From: Paenibacillus_I sp035510375
Lineage (GTDB): Bacteria > Bacillota > Bacilli > Paenibacillales > Paenibacillaceae
Reading direction: 5' to 3' (one strand)
Assembly (NCBI RefSeq): GCF_035510375.1
Contig: NZ_DATKHG010000006.1
DNA length: 64,000 nt
Each line of letters starts with the position of its first letter. Positions within the stretch are counted from its first letter, which is position 1. The notes under the pieces are model-generated. The model made no database searches. It worked only from the letters and a program-made list of their open reading frames with translations, and had not been told where the DNA came from. This document shows, piece after piece, positions 1 to 8,416 of this stretch. The position numbers and the translations under genes were made by a program.

Positions 1-448
1 CTGGTCGCTGGGGTCTGTCTAACTCACGGGCTCGCAGCACCATAGAGACACGACCTCCCTTCGCCAGCCGTAAAAGTTACTTCGACGCTGACCCATTTTC
101 ATCCTTCTGATGGTGCCGCGTCAGCGGCATGGTTGTCTAATAGAGAATTTGGTTCATTAACCTGCCTATTCTCGCTCCCCAGCGATTTTTAGCGAAATAA
201 CTTCCCTATTAAGGAACTGATTTCCCTAACCGTGCTGCATTTCAGATAATCGGCGTAGCTTTTCACGCATAGCGACCCATGTGGCTCGACTCGCCGCGCC
301 TTGCAGCGCCGCAACGTACGACGGTAACCGCGCGCCGCTTTCAAAGGAACGACAAAGAGCCGCCGGCGAGGTTTCCCTCGCCGGCGGTACATTCCGCCCC
401 TCGCAGATTCGTTGCCTGCACAGATTCGTTAGCAAGTTAGCACGATCG
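1..448. other. Non-coding left edge
   Basis: I find no convincing gene in these bases. The short open frames on both strands lack a Shine-Dalgarno sequence and overlap one another. The only clear element is the hairpin at 360-387 behind pdp. Between about 130 and 230 the sequence is more AT-rich than its surroundings and holds two similar TTCCCTA-containing stretches, which I cannot assign. Confidence 0.5.
360..387 (-). terminator. Terminator hairpin downstream of pdp
   Basis: A perfect 12-bp inverted repeat (360-371 with 376-387) has a 4-nt loop and lies about 60 bp beyond the pdp stop codon. The following T-run on the minus strand is short (CTCTTTG), so efficiency may be moderate. It closes the nucleoside salvage operon. 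Confidence 0.7.
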
Positions 449-1780
449 CTATACGAACCGCTCGATGCCGTCCTTCGTCACAACCGACAGCACGAGCGAC
501 CGCCCGGCCGGCGCCTCCGGCCCGATCTCGAACGCCTCGCGCACCTCGGCGGCAACCTCGGCCGCCGCACCGGCGTCGGCCCGGGCGTGCAGCATGGCGA
601 TCACATCGCCGGACCGCACGGCGTCGCCGATCTTGCGGCTCAGCACGACGCCGACCGCGTGATCGATCGCCTCTTCCTTCGTCGCGCGGCCGGCCCCGAG
701 CCGCATCGCGGCGATGCCGAGCTTCTCCGCATCGATGCGCCGGACATAGCCCTCCGCTTCGGCGCGCACCTCCATGAGCGCAGCGGCTTGCGGCAGCAGC
801 CGCGGATCATCGACCGCTCCGACATCCCCGCCCTGGGCCGCAACGAACGCCCGAAACTTGGCGAACGCCTCTCCGCCGGACAGCTTCGCTTCCAGCAATG
901 CCCGCGCCTCTTCGACCGTCTTCGCCTGCCCGCCGAGCACGACCATATGGGACGCCAGCGTCAGGCACAGCGATGTGAGATCCTCCGGTCCGCGACCCTG
1001 AAGCGTCTCGACAGCCTCCGCCACTTCCAGAGCGTTGCCGATAGCAAAGCCGAGCGGCTGGTCCATGTCGCTGATGACGGCAGCCGTCTGCCTGCCGACC
1101 TCCGTGCCGATCGCAACCATGGCCTCGGCCAGTCTCTCGGCGTCCTCCACCGTCTTCATGAACGCGCCGCCGCCCGCCTTCACGTCAAGCACGATGGCGT
1201 CGGCGCCGGCCGCGATTTTCTTGCTCATGACCGAGCTTGCGATCAGCGGCACCGATTCAACGGTAGCCGTCACGTCCCGCAGCGCGTACAGCTTTTTGTC
1301 GGCAGGCGCCATGTCTCCGCTCTGACCCACGACCGCGAGACCGGTTTCGTTCACCTGACGGATAAAGGCTTCGCGGGCCAGCTCCGTCCGGAAGCCGGGG
1401 ATCGACTCGAGCTTGTCGACCGTCCCGCCGGTATGTCCGAGCCCGCGGCCGGACATCTTCGCGACCGGCACGCCTGCAGCCGCCACCAAAGGGGCGACGA
1501 TCAGCGTCGTTTTGTCGCCGACGCCGCCGGTGCTGTGCTTGTCGACCTTGATGCCGTCGATCGCCGACAAATCAAGCGTGTCGCCGGAGTTCGCCATCGC
1601 CGTCGTCAATTCCGCCGTTTCCTCCGCTGTCATCCCCTGAAAGAAAACGGCCATCGCCCAGGCCGACATCTGATAATCCGGCACGGCCCCGGAGCAATAA
1701 CCGTTTACGATAAAAGCGATCTCGGAAGCGGTGAGCGTCTCTCCGTTCCGCTTCCGCTGAATAATGTCAACCGCACGCAT
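449..1780 (-). CDS. pdp: Pyrimidine-nucleoside phosphorylase
   Basis: This 443-residue protein belongs to the thymidine/pyrimidine-nucleoside phosphorylase family, which splits uridine, thymidine and deoxyuridine with phosphate to give (deoxy)ribose-1-phosphate and the free base. The glycine-rich phosphate-binding stretch KHSTGGVGDKTT lies near residue 82, followed by KMSGRGLGHTGGT. The length fits the Bacillus Pdp enzymes. It starts 15 bp behind the stop of a Spo0E-like gene, with an AGGGGG ribosome site, and is last in a run with deoB and punA. DeoB converts the (deoxy)ribose-1-phosphate product to the 5-phosphate, so the three enzymes form one salvage route. Confidence 0.95.
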   Translation of the reverse strand: MRAVDIIQRKRNGETLTASEIAFIVNGYCSGAVPDYQMSAWAMAVFFQGMTAEETAELTTAMANSGDTLDLSAIDGIKVDKHSTGGVGDKTTLIVAPLVAAAGVPVAKMSGRGLGHTGGTVDKLESIPGFRTELAREAFIRQVNETGLAVVGQSGDMAPADKKLYALRDVTATVESVPLIASSVMSKKIAAGADAIVLDVKAGGGAFMKTVEDAERLAEAMVAIGTEVGRQTAAVISDMDQPLGFAIGNALEVAEAVETLQGRGPEDLTSLCLTLASHMVVLGGQAKTVEEARALLEAKLSGGEAFAKFRAFVAAQGGDVGAVDDPRLLPQAAALMEVRAEAEGYVRRIDAEKLGIAAMRLGAGRATKEEAIDHAVGVVLSRKIGDAVRSGDVIAMLHARADAGAAAEVAAEVREAFEIGPEAPAGRSLVLSVVTKDGIERFV

Positions 1781-1795
1781 AAAAGGGGCCCCCTG

Positions 1796-1972
1796 CTACG
1801 ATTTTTTCCGCCGTGCCGCCTTCGCCCGCTTCTCTACCTGCACCCGCAGAATCAGTTCGTCGAGGGATTGGCTCAAATGCAGCACTTCTTGATGAAGGAT
1901 ATTGTTTTTTGTCGCTGCAGCGATCATTTTGCCCCGCAAACGCTCCACTTGTACGAGTAGCTGCTTGTCCAT
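1796..1972 (-). CDS. Spo0E-like aspartyl-phosphate phosphatase (58 aa)
   Basis: A 58-residue protein whose centre reads LSQSLDELI, the signature of the Spo0E/YisI/YnzD family (SQxLD core, two-helix hairpin). These small proteins dephosphorylate Spo0A~P and so delay sporulation. The start is set by GGAGTG placed 6 nt before ATG. The C-terminus is strongly basic (KRAKAARRKKS). It sits between punA and pdp in the nucleoside operon, an unexpected place, and could tie sporulation timing to nucleoside salvage; that link is inference. The family assignment rests on the motif and size. Confidence 0.8.
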   Translation of the reverse strand: MDKQLLVQVERLRGKMIAAATKNNILHQEVLHLSQSLDELILRVQVEKRAKAARRKKS

Positions 1973-2009
1973 CTCTTCACTCCACGTCAGATTTCAGATT
2001 ACACAGGAC

Positions 2010-2015
2010 ATTATA
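2010..2015 (-). promoter_or_regulatory. Possible -10 box (TATAAT) before the spo0E-like gene
   Basis: A perfect TATAAT on the minus strand lies 37 bp before the start of the small phosphatase gene. I find no good -35 box at 16-18 bp, so this is only a candidate internal promoter. Two GTTACAA motifs (2060-2066 and 2071-2077) lie just upstream. Confidence 0.3.
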
Positions 2016-2094
2016 CGACGGACGGAGCACAAAGGATGTCAGATTAGGTCGGCATAATTGTTACAATTGTGTTACAACCCGGGACGATCTGGTA

Positions 2095-2922
2095 CTACAG
2101 CGCCGGAATCACGCCCAATACGAGTCCCAGGAAACGGGACTTGACGCGCTCCGTCGTCTCGATGACCTCATCATGCGACAGCGGCTGGTCCAAAATGCCC
2201 GAAGCCATGTTGCTGATGCACGATATGCCGAGCACCTCGAGGCCCGAATGCCGCGCCGCGATCACCTCGGCGACCGTCGACATGCCTACCGCGTCCGCTC
2301 CCATCGTCCGCATCATGCGGATTTCGGCCGGCGTCTCGTAGGACGGGCCCAGCACGCCGACATATATGCCCTCGCGCAGCGCAAAGCCCTGCTCCTCCGC
2401 CGTTTTCCTAGCCGCGGCGCGCAAGCGCCGGCTGTAAGCCTCCGACATGTCGGGAAAACGGGGGCCGAGCTCCGCTTCGTTCGGTCCGATCAGCGGGTTT
2501 CGCCCTTGCAGATTGATATGGTCGCTGATCAGCATCAAATCCCCCGGCTCGAAGGACGTGTTGATTCCGCCGGCCGCATTGGTAACGACAAGCTTGCCTG
2601 CTCCGAGCGCTTTCATGACGCGCACCGGAAAAGCGGTCAATTCGGGAGCGTAGCCCTCATACATGTGGAACCGGCCGCGCATCAGCACGACCTGACGGCC
2701 CGCCAGCCTGCCGATCAGCAGCTCGCCGGCATGCCCTTCGACCGTGGAGAGAGGAAAATGCGGGATAGCCTCATAGGGAATCGTGACCGCGTCGGTCACA
2801 TGGTCGCCCAGAATGCCGAGACCCGAGCCCATGATCAGCCCGATCCCGGGCGCGGCGCCGGATGTGCGGGACCGGATAAAATCCGCGGCCTCGCGAATGT
2901 GAAAGGCTTGCATCGCATTCAT
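2095..2922 (-). CDS. punA: Purine-nucleoside phosphorylase
   Basis: This 275-residue trimeric-type purine nucleoside phosphorylase cleaves (deoxy)guanosine and (deoxy)inosine with phosphate. The sequence shows the family landmarks: GIGLIMGSGLG near the N-terminus, HFPLSTVEGHAG, VTNAAGGIN, and GVLGPSYETPAE with the late GMSTVAEV segment. I chose the ATG at 2922 because GGAGG ends 7 nt before it; an ATG at 2928 is too close and the one at 2952 has no site. It follows deoB by 19 bp, the conserved drm-pupG order of Bacillus. Confidence 0.95.
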   Translation of the reverse strand: MNAMQAFHIREAADFIRSRTSGAAPGIGLIMGSGLGILGDHVTDAVTIPYEAIPHFPLSTVEGHAGELLIGRLAGRQVVLMRGRFHMYEGYAPELTAFPVRVMKALGAGKLVVTNAAGGINTSFEPGDLMLISDHINLQGRNPLIGPNEAELGPRFPDMSEAYSRRLRAAARKTAEEQGFALREGIYVGVLGPSYETPAEIRMMRTMGADAVGMSTVAEVIAARHSGLEVLGISCISNMASGILDQPLSHDEVIETTERVKSRFLGLVLGVIPAL

Positions 2923-2941
2923 ATTCATTCCTCCGTTTGCT

Positions 2942-4123
2942 TTATCGTTCAATCAGCAGTTCAGGCAAAAAGCTGCGGCCGTTCGGCGGCGCGGCCACGC
3001 CGAAATTGGCGGCGAGCGAGGCCGCTATATCGGCGAACGTCGGCCGAATGCCCAGCGGACGTCCCTTGAGAAGCGGGTTGTAAACAAGCAGCGGCACATA
3101 CTCCCGCGTATGGTCGGTGCCCGCGTGCACCGGATCGTTGCCGTGATCGGCCGTTACGATCAATAAATCGTCCGGGCCGGTCCTCGCTTTCAGCTCCGGC
3201 AGCGCCCGGTCGAATTGCTCCAGCGCCTTGGCGTAGCCCGCCGGATCGCGCCGATGGCCGTACAGCGAATCGAAGTCGACGAGATTCGTGAACAGCAGCC
3301 CGACGAACGATTCGCCCATCAGCTCGATCGTCCGGCGTATGCCGTCCTCGTTGCTTTTGGTCGGATACGACCTGCCGATGCCCTCGCCGCTGAAAATATC
3401 GTTGATCTTGCCGACGGAAACGACATCGAAGCCTCCGTCCGAAAGCGCGTTAAGAACGGTCGGCGCGGGCGGCTTGACCGCGTAATCGTGGCGGTTCGGC
3501 GTCCGTTTGAACGCGCCGGGTCCGCCTATGTAAGGACGCGCGATGACTCTTCCGACCGCGTAAGGCTCCTTCAGGGTGAGCTCGCGGGCGATTTCGCAGG
3601 CGCGGTACAGCTCCTCGAGCGGAATGATCTCTTCATGGGCCGCGATCTGAAAAACGCTGTCCGCGGACGTGTACACGATCCACGCCCCGGTTTCCATCTG
3701 CTCCTTGCCGAGCTCGTCCAGAATCTCGGTGCCGCTCGCTGGCTTGTTGCCGATCACCCGGCGTCCCGTCCGCTCCGCAAAAGCGCCGATGAGCTCCGGC
3801 GGAAAGCCGTCCGGGAACGTCCGGAACGGCACGGTAACGCGCAGGCCCGCAATTTCCCAATGGCCCGTCATCGTATCCTTGCCTACGGACGCTTCGGCCA
3901 TTTTGCCGTAAGAAGCCTCAGGCTCTTCCGCGGGGTGCCAGTCCCCGATCCGGGCGATATTCGCCAGCCCCAGACGGCGCAGCTCCGGCAGATCGATCCC
4001 TTCGACCGATTCGGCGATATGGCCCAGCGTATGGGCGCCCCGGTCGCCGAACGCGGGGGCGTCCGGCATTTCGCCGATGCCGACGCTGTCGAGCACAATT
4101 AACGCGACGCGTTTGAAGCGCAT
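2942..4123 (-). CDS. deoB: Phosphopentomutase
   Basis: The 393-residue enzyme interconverts (deoxy)ribose-1-phosphate and (deoxy)ribose-5-phosphate, linking nucleoside phosphorolysis to central carbon metabolism. It is of the alkaline-phosphatase-like metalloenzyme fold: LIVLDSVGIGEMPD at the N-terminus carries metal-binding aspartates, KDTMTGHWE holds the phosphorylated threonine, and VTADHGNDP with HTREYVP near the C-terminus completes the two-metal site. GGAGGT 7 nt upstream fixes the ATG at 4123. It lies between xerD and punA. Confidence 0.95.
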   Translation of the reverse strand: MRFKRVALIVLDSVGIGEMPDAPAFGDRGAHTLGHIAESVEGIDLPELRRLGLANIARIGDWHPAEEPEASYGKMAEASVGKDTMTGHWEIAGLRVTVPFRTFPDGFPPELIGAFAERTGRRVIGNKPASGTEILDELGKEQMETGAWIVYTSADSVFQIAAHEEIIPLEELYRACEIARELTLKEPYAVGRVIARPYIGGPGAFKRTPNRHDYAVKPPAPTVLNALSDGGFDVVSVGKINDIFSGEGIGRSYPTKSNEDGIRRTIELMGESFVGLLFTNLVDFDSLYGHRRDPAGYAKALEQFDRALPELKARTGPDDLLIVTADHGNDPVHAGTDHTREYVPLLVYNPLLKGRPLGIRPTFADIAASLAANFGVAAPPNGRSFLPELLIER

Positions 4124-4161
4124 CTGCCCCACCTCCGAATATTCGTACGGATCATCGTTGC

Positions 4162-5058
4162 CTATTTGGCGCGCGGATGCGTGCGATCGTATACGTCCTT
4201 CATCCGCGGCTTCATAACCTGGGAATAAATTTGCGTCGTCGAAATGTCCGCATGACCCAGCATCTCCTGCACGGATCTCAAATCCGCGCCGTTCTCAAGC
4301 AAATGGGCCGCGAACGAGTGACGGAGGGTATGCGGCGTGATCTCTTTCGTAATGCCGGACTCGCGCGCGTATTTTTTGATGATTTTCCAGAAGCCCTGCC
4401 GCGTCATCCGGGTTCCCAAATGGTTCAGGAACAGTCCACTCTCCTTGCGGCCCGGCTTCGCGTAATGTTCGCGCGCCGACGACAAATACAACGCCACCGC
4501 CGCCTGCGCCAATCGGCCGATCGGAACGATCCGCTCTTTCCCGCCTGCGCCGGTGCAGCGGATAAACCCCATCTCCGGGTTCACATGGTCGCTGTCGAGC
4601 GAAATGAGCTCGCTGACGCGAATGCCCGTCGCATACAGCAGCTCCAGCATCGCCCGGTCCCTCAAGCCGCCCGGCGTATCGGAAGGAGGCGATGCCAGCA
4701 AACGCTCCACCTCGCCCTTCGTCATGACGTGCGGAAGCTTTTTCTCCTGCTTGGGCGCCGACATATGGGCCGCCGGATCGTTCGCCGTCACCCGTTCGTT
4801 CACCAGATACTTGAAGAAAGCCCGGATCGAAGACACGCTTCGGGAAATCGTCGCCACCGCGCGCCCATTTTGCTTCAAATACAGCAAATAAGCGGCGATG
4901 TGATGCTTTTCGATCTGCTCCGGCGCCTTCAGCCCCTGCCTGGCCCCATAGGCGATAAACATCGACAGATCGCGCTCGTACGACTCGACCGTCGAGCGGG
5001 ACATCGCGCGCTCCTGCGATAAAAAACGGACGAATTGCTGCAGTCGTTCCTTCATCAT
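4162..5058 (-). CDS. xerD: Site-specific tyrosine recombinase XerD
   Basis: A 298-residue tyrosine recombinase that, with its partner, resolves chromosome dimers at dif. The N-terminal SAM-like core-binding domain covers roughly residues 1-90 and the catalytic domain the rest. Catalytic residues are visible: R147 (TGIRVSEL), K174, H243 and R246 (HTLRHSF), H269 (LGHADIST) and nucleophile Y278. The ATG at 5058 follows an AAGGG site; upstream in-frame codons lack one. The position between yqzK and deoB matches ripX(xerD) of B. subtilis, which supports XerD rather than XerC or an integrase. Confidence 0.93.
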   Translation of the reverse strand: MMKERLQQFVRFLSQERAMSRSTVESYERDLSMFIAYGARQGLKAPEQIEKHHIAAYLLYLKQNGRAVATISRSVSSIRAFFKYLVNERVTANDPAAHMSAPKQEKKLPHVMTKGEVERLLASPPSDTPGGLRDRAMLELLYATGIRVSELISLDSDHVNPEMGFIRCTGAGGKERIVPIGRLAQAAVALYLSSAREHYAKPGRKESGLFLNHLGTRMTRQGFWKIIKKYARESGITKEITPHTLRHSFAAHLLENGADLRSVQEMLGHADISTTQIYSQVMKPRMKDVYDRTHPRAK

Positions 5059-5164
5059 GCCATTTCCCTTTCGCTTCCGACTTTCCGGTTCCATTCTATT
5101 AGGTACATTCCACATCGGCCTGTAATTTCCTGCCGATTGTAGTCAATTCATGTCCGCAAATAAA

Positions 5165-5395
5165 CTATTCCCCATAGATATAGAACCGGCGAAGCCGTTC
5201 CGCCAACGTTCCGCTCTCGCCGCGTTCCCGCAGCACGAACGCTTTGACGGCGTTTCCTTGCGGGACGGCGTAAGGATCCGGCAGCCGGATCCACTCGTTC
5301 AGCACGCGAAGCAAGGAAAACACGGAAACGGTCAGCAGCAGCAAAAGCGCCACAAACACAAGTCTTCTGACCGCCTTGTGCAGTGAAACGACCAT
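5165..5395 (-). CDS. yqzK: YqzK family small membrane protein (DUF4227)
   Basis: This 76-residue protein has one transmembrane segment near residues 11-30 (VFVALLLLLTVSVFSLL) followed by a short soluble tail. It matches the DUF4227/YqzK family in size and layout and lies immediately before xerD, as in B. subtilis. The function is unknown. GGAGGAG upstream supports the ATG at 5395 rather than the earlier codon at 5416. Confidence 0.75.
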   Translation of the reverse strand: MVVSLHKAVRRLVFVALLLLLTVSVFSLLRVLNEWIRLPDPYAVPQGNAVKAFVLRERGESGTLAERLRRFYIYGE

Positions 5396-5561
5396 TATCG
5401 ATCTCCTCCCGGGCACGTATATAAAGATTTTATGGGGATTATTTCGGGACAGGTTCTTCCCTACCCCACCATATGCCGGGCACGACGCCGATATGCTTGG
5501 TTTGCGGCGCGGAGGCTCGATGGAGCGACAGGCGTCCGCTCGTTCTCACCGGCCGGCGAAA

Positions 5562-6680
5562 TCAAACAAACAGCTCCTCGATCCGCGCAAACGTTCCGCC
5601 CACCGCTTCCGCAACCTCACGGTGCGTGTACCGGCCGGCGTACGTGTTGACTCCCTTTTTCAGCGGTTCGTTCCCGGTCACGGCCCTTTCCAGCCCCTTC
5701 GCGGCCAGCTCGAGCGCATAGGGCAGCGTAACGTTCGCAAGCGCGAGGGTCGAGGTGCGCGGCACCGCTCCCGGCATGTTCGCCACCGCGTAGTGCAGGA
5801 CGCCGTGCTTCTCGTACACCGGATCCTTATGTGTCGTAACACGGTCGATCGTCTCGATCGTGCCGCCTTGGTCGACCGCCACATCGACGATGACCGCGCC
5901 TTTTTTCATCGTTTTCACCATATCTTCCGATACGAGATGAGGCGCTCTCGCTCCCGGGATGAGCACCGCGCCGATCAGCAGGTCGGCTTTGCGGACGGCA
6001 TTGGCGATATTGTAGGAATTGGACATGAGCGTGCGGATCGTGCCGCCGAAAATGTCGTCGATATAGCGCATCCGCTCGGCATTCCGCTCGAGAATGACGA
6101 CGCTCGCCCCCATGCCGAGCGCCATCCGCGCCGCGTTCAAACCGACGATGCCGCCCCCGAGAATGATCACCTCCGCCGGCGGAACGCCCGGCACGCCGCC
6201 GAGCAGGATGCCGCGGCCCCCGTAGAAAGCCTCCAGAAACTGCGCGCCGATCTGCACGGCCATCCGGCCGGCGACCTCGCTCATCGGCGTCAGCAAGGGG
6301 AGCGCCCCGTTCGGCAGCTGAATCGTTTCATAGGCGACCGCCGTTACCTCCGCGTCGATCAGCGCCTTGGCCAGCCCCGGAGCTGCGGCCAGATGCAGGT
6401 AGGTGAACAGCAGCAGCCCTTTGCGGAAATAACCGAACTCCTCCGGCAGCGGCTCCTTTACTTTCATGATCATGTCCGCTTGCTTCCAGACGTCCGCCGC
6501 ATCCGGGACCACAAGCGCGCCTTCCTGCCCGTAAGCCTCGTCCTCGAAGCCGCTCCCGACGCCCGCTTCGGCCTGAACGAGCACCTCGTGGCCCTCCGCC
6601 TTCAGCGCAGCCACTCCCGCGGGCGTCAGCGCCACACGGTATTCGCTTGGTTTGATTTCCTTCGGTACGCCGATTTTCAT
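5562..6680 (-). CDS. ald: Alanine dehydrogenase
   Basis: NAD-dependent L-alanine dehydrogenase (372 residues) that interconverts alanine with pyruvate plus ammonia; in Bacillus it is needed for normal sporulation. Visible landmarks are MKIGVPKEIKPSEYRVALTP at the N-terminus, the substrate lysine in MKVKEP, the histidine in FTYLHLAA, and the Rossmann loop ILGGGIVGLNAA. GGAGG stands 8 nt before the ATG at 6680, and the resulting length equals the family norm. It appears to be a single-gene unit, divergent from the subtilase gene. Confidence 0.95.
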   Translation of the reverse strand: MKIGVPKEIKPSEYRVALTPAGVAALKAEGHEVLVQAEAGVGSGFEDEAYGQEGALVVPDAADVWKQADMIMKVKEPLPEEFGYFRKGLLLFTYLHLAAAPGLAKALIDAEVTAVAYETIQLPNGALPLLTPMSEVAGRMAVQIGAQFLEAFYGGRGILLGGVPGVPPAEVIILGGGIVGLNAARMALGMGASVVILERNAERMRYIDDIFGGTIRTLMSNSYNIANAVRKADLLIGAVLIPGARAPHLVSEDMVKTMKKGAVIVDVAVDQGGTIETIDRVTTHKDPVYEKHGVLHYAVANMPGAVPRTSTLALANVTLPYALELAAKGLERAVTGNEPLKKGVNTYAGRYTHREVAEAVGGTFARIEELFV

Positions 6681-6831
6681 CTTCATGGCCTCCTTGTAGA
6701 TTCGCTTCTTCGATCGTTCCCTACCGATAGCCGAAATATGTGCTTGCGGATTGTTTCTTGCCGTTCCGCCCAGCGCCGGCACTGCCGTCGTTCATAATAT
6801 GTCGGGAGAAAGTAGAACGGGAGGCTTGCAG

Positions 6832-7956
6832 ATGAGCAGGAGCGAATTGGGTGAGCTGCTATGCCGGCGCGCGCTCGGCAGCGGCGGCAGGAACACCGAG
6901 AGGAGACTGATCGCCGTCCGAAATAAAAGCGAGTACGACCGGTGTCTCGCCCGGCTAAAGCAGGAGGGCGTGAATCCGGTAAAATCGTTGCGCGGCGCCG
7001 GCCTCCTGTGCGTCCATGCGGATAAACGGCGCGATTGGAGCGAAATCAAGGCTCACCCGTCGGTTCGGTTCGTCGAGAAAGACGCCGTGGTTCGAACCCA
7101 CGGCGCCTTGAGACGAACGGTTAAGCGGTCGGCTGCGGCCGGAGTGCCCTGGAACGTGACCCGCGTGCAAGCCCCGGTGCTGTGGCCCCGAACACGCGGA
7201 GGGGGCGTCCGGATCGCCGTCATGGACACCGGCATCGGTCCGCATCCCGACCTGGTCGTTGCGGGCGGCGTCAATACGACCGGCGGGCGCTCGTTCCGGG
7301 ACGACAACGGCCACGGCACCCATGTCGCCGGCATTGCGGCGGGACGCGGCGGCCGCCGTGGCCGGGCCGGCGTCGCGCCGCGCGTCTCCCTCTATGCCGT
7401 CAAGGTGCTCGGAAGCGACGGCTTAGGTTTCATCTCGGACATCGTCGAAGGCATTGAATGGTGCAGAGCCCGCCGAATCCGCGTGATCAACATGAGCTTC
7501 GGCCTGCCGCCGGGAGTTGAAAGCCGCGCGATGCGCGAGGCTGTCCGCCGCGCCTACCGCAGCGGCATCGCCATCGCGGCTTCGGCCGGCAACGCGGGCA
7601 GAGCGTCCGGCGGCCTGGATTCGCCGGCCGGCTATCCCGAGACGATCGCCGTCGCGGCCTGCACCCGCGGCAACCGGATTGCCGGCTTCAGCAGCCGCGG
7701 ACGCGGCATCGCCGTTGCGGCGCCGGGCTCGGCGATCCGTTCGACCTGGCCGGGCGGCGGCTACCGGACCATGTCGGGCACCAGCATGGCGGCGCCCCAT
7801 GCCGCGGCCGGCGCAGCATTGCTGCTCGGCTTGCGCGGCAACCTCCGGCCCGCCGCAGTGAAGCGCGCGATGCGCCGCGGCGCCGGAAGCCTCGGCTTCG
7901 CCGTCCGGGCGCAGGGCGCCGGCTTGCTGCAGCTGCAAAATGCCGCCAGGACGTAA
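6832..7956 (+). CDS. Subtilisin-like serine protease (S8), no visible signal peptide
   Basis: A 374-residue S8 family peptidase. An inhibitor I9-like propeptide seems to cover about residues 22-88, followed by the catalytic domain with D132 (VMDTGIGPHPD), H161 (NGHGTHVAG), oxyanion N254 (ASAGNAG) and S318 (MSGTSMAAPH). GGGAGG 7 nt upstream fixes the ATG at 6832. The N-terminus is charged (MSRSELGELLCRRALG) with no hydrophobic segment, so secretion by the Sec route is not evident; it may act inside the cell or spore, or leave by another route. The protein is unusually arginine-rich, consistent with the high GC. Substrate unknown. Confidence 0.85.
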   Translation: MSRSELGELLCRRALGSGGRNTERRLIAVRNKSEYDRCLARLKQEGVNPVKSLRGAGLLCVHADKRRDWSEIKAHPSVRFVEKDAVVRTHGALRRTVKRSAAAGVPWNVTRVQAPVLWPRTRGGGVRIAVMDTGIGPHPDLVVAGGVNTTGGRSFRDDNGHGTHVAGIAAGRGGRRGRAGVAPRVSLYAVKVLGSDGLGFISDIVEGIEWCRARRIRVINMSFGLPPGVESRAMREAVRRAYRSGIAIAASAGNAGRASGGLDSPAGYPETIAVAACTRGNRIAGFSSRGRGIAVAAPGSAIRSTWPGGGYRTMSGTSMAAPHAAAGAALLLGLRGNLRPAAVKRAMRRGAGSLGFAVRAQGAGLLQLQNAART

Positions 7957-7967
7957 GCCTGGCGGCA
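7937..7967 (-). terminator. Terminator shared by convergent genes
   Basis: A perfect 10-bp inverted repeat (7941-7950 with 7958-7967) overlaps the last codons of the subtilase gene. On the minus strand it is followed by TTTT, so it should terminate the cupredoxin operon; on the plus strand it could act as a weaker terminator for the protease gene. Confidence 0.75.
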
Positions 7968-8012
7968 TCTCAAGCACAAGAGCTTTACAAAAAGACCCGG
8001 ATGGTCGGCAGC

Positions 8013-8390
8013 TTATCCGCCTACGGTCAATTCCGCAACCATTCCCGCTTCGGCGTGTCCCGGCAGCGTGCATTTCGCTTGCAGCACCTTTGCCGCTTTC
8101 GAATCAATTTCCACAACGGCGGATTCCCCCGGCGCGAGGATGCCCGAATCCACGCCCAATTGTTCAATCACAAAATCATGCGGGATGGCCCCCTTGTTTT
8201 TAACCGTGATTTTAACGGGATATTCCGATGCCGTCAAGCGAATATCGCCCTCGCCGATCGCATATTCCTTCAGATTGATCACGAGCGCTGCCGTCTGCGG
8301 ATCGCCGGCTTCCGTTGCCGAAGCCGAGCATCCGGAGACGAACAATGCGGCGCCAAGCGCCAGCAGCCTGAACCTTTGCATCCGTCTCAT
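8013..8390 (-). CDS. Cupredoxin-domain lipoprotein
   Basis: A 125-residue predicted lipoprotein: the signal peptide ends in the lipobox VSGC with the acylated Cys at 21. The mature part is a single cupredoxin domain with a full type 1 copper ligand set, H71 (IPHDF), C107, H112 and M117 (CTLPGHAEAGM). It should therefore be a membrane-tethered blue copper electron carrier on the cell surface. AAAGGA supports the ATG at 8390. It is last in the operon with a ZIP transporter and a multicopper oxidase, and is the likely redox partner of the oxidase; that partnership is inference. Confidence 0.85.
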   Translation of the reverse strand: MRRMQRFRLLALGAALFVSGCSASATEAGDPQTAALVINLKEYAIGEGDIRLTASEYPVKITVKNKGAIPHDFVIEQLGVDSGILAPGESAVVEIDSKAAKVLQAKCTLPGHAEAGMVAELTVGG

Positions 8391-8416
8391 GCCGCTTAAT
8401 CCTTTCTGCCCATCAT

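Noticed and set aside
189..435. Two small minus-strand open frames at the left edge
   Set aside because: They overlap each other in different frames, are Arg/Cys-rich, cover the pdp terminator and lack ribosome sites.
281..1960. Long open frame antisense to pdp
   Set aside because: It is a mirror of pdp codon bias in high-GC DNA: Arg/His-rich, no ribosome site, no recognisable domain.
5376..6797. Long open frame antisense to ald
   Set aside because: Same cause; composition is rich in Arg and His and its start lacks a Shine-Dalgarno sequence, while ald on the other strand is unmistakable.
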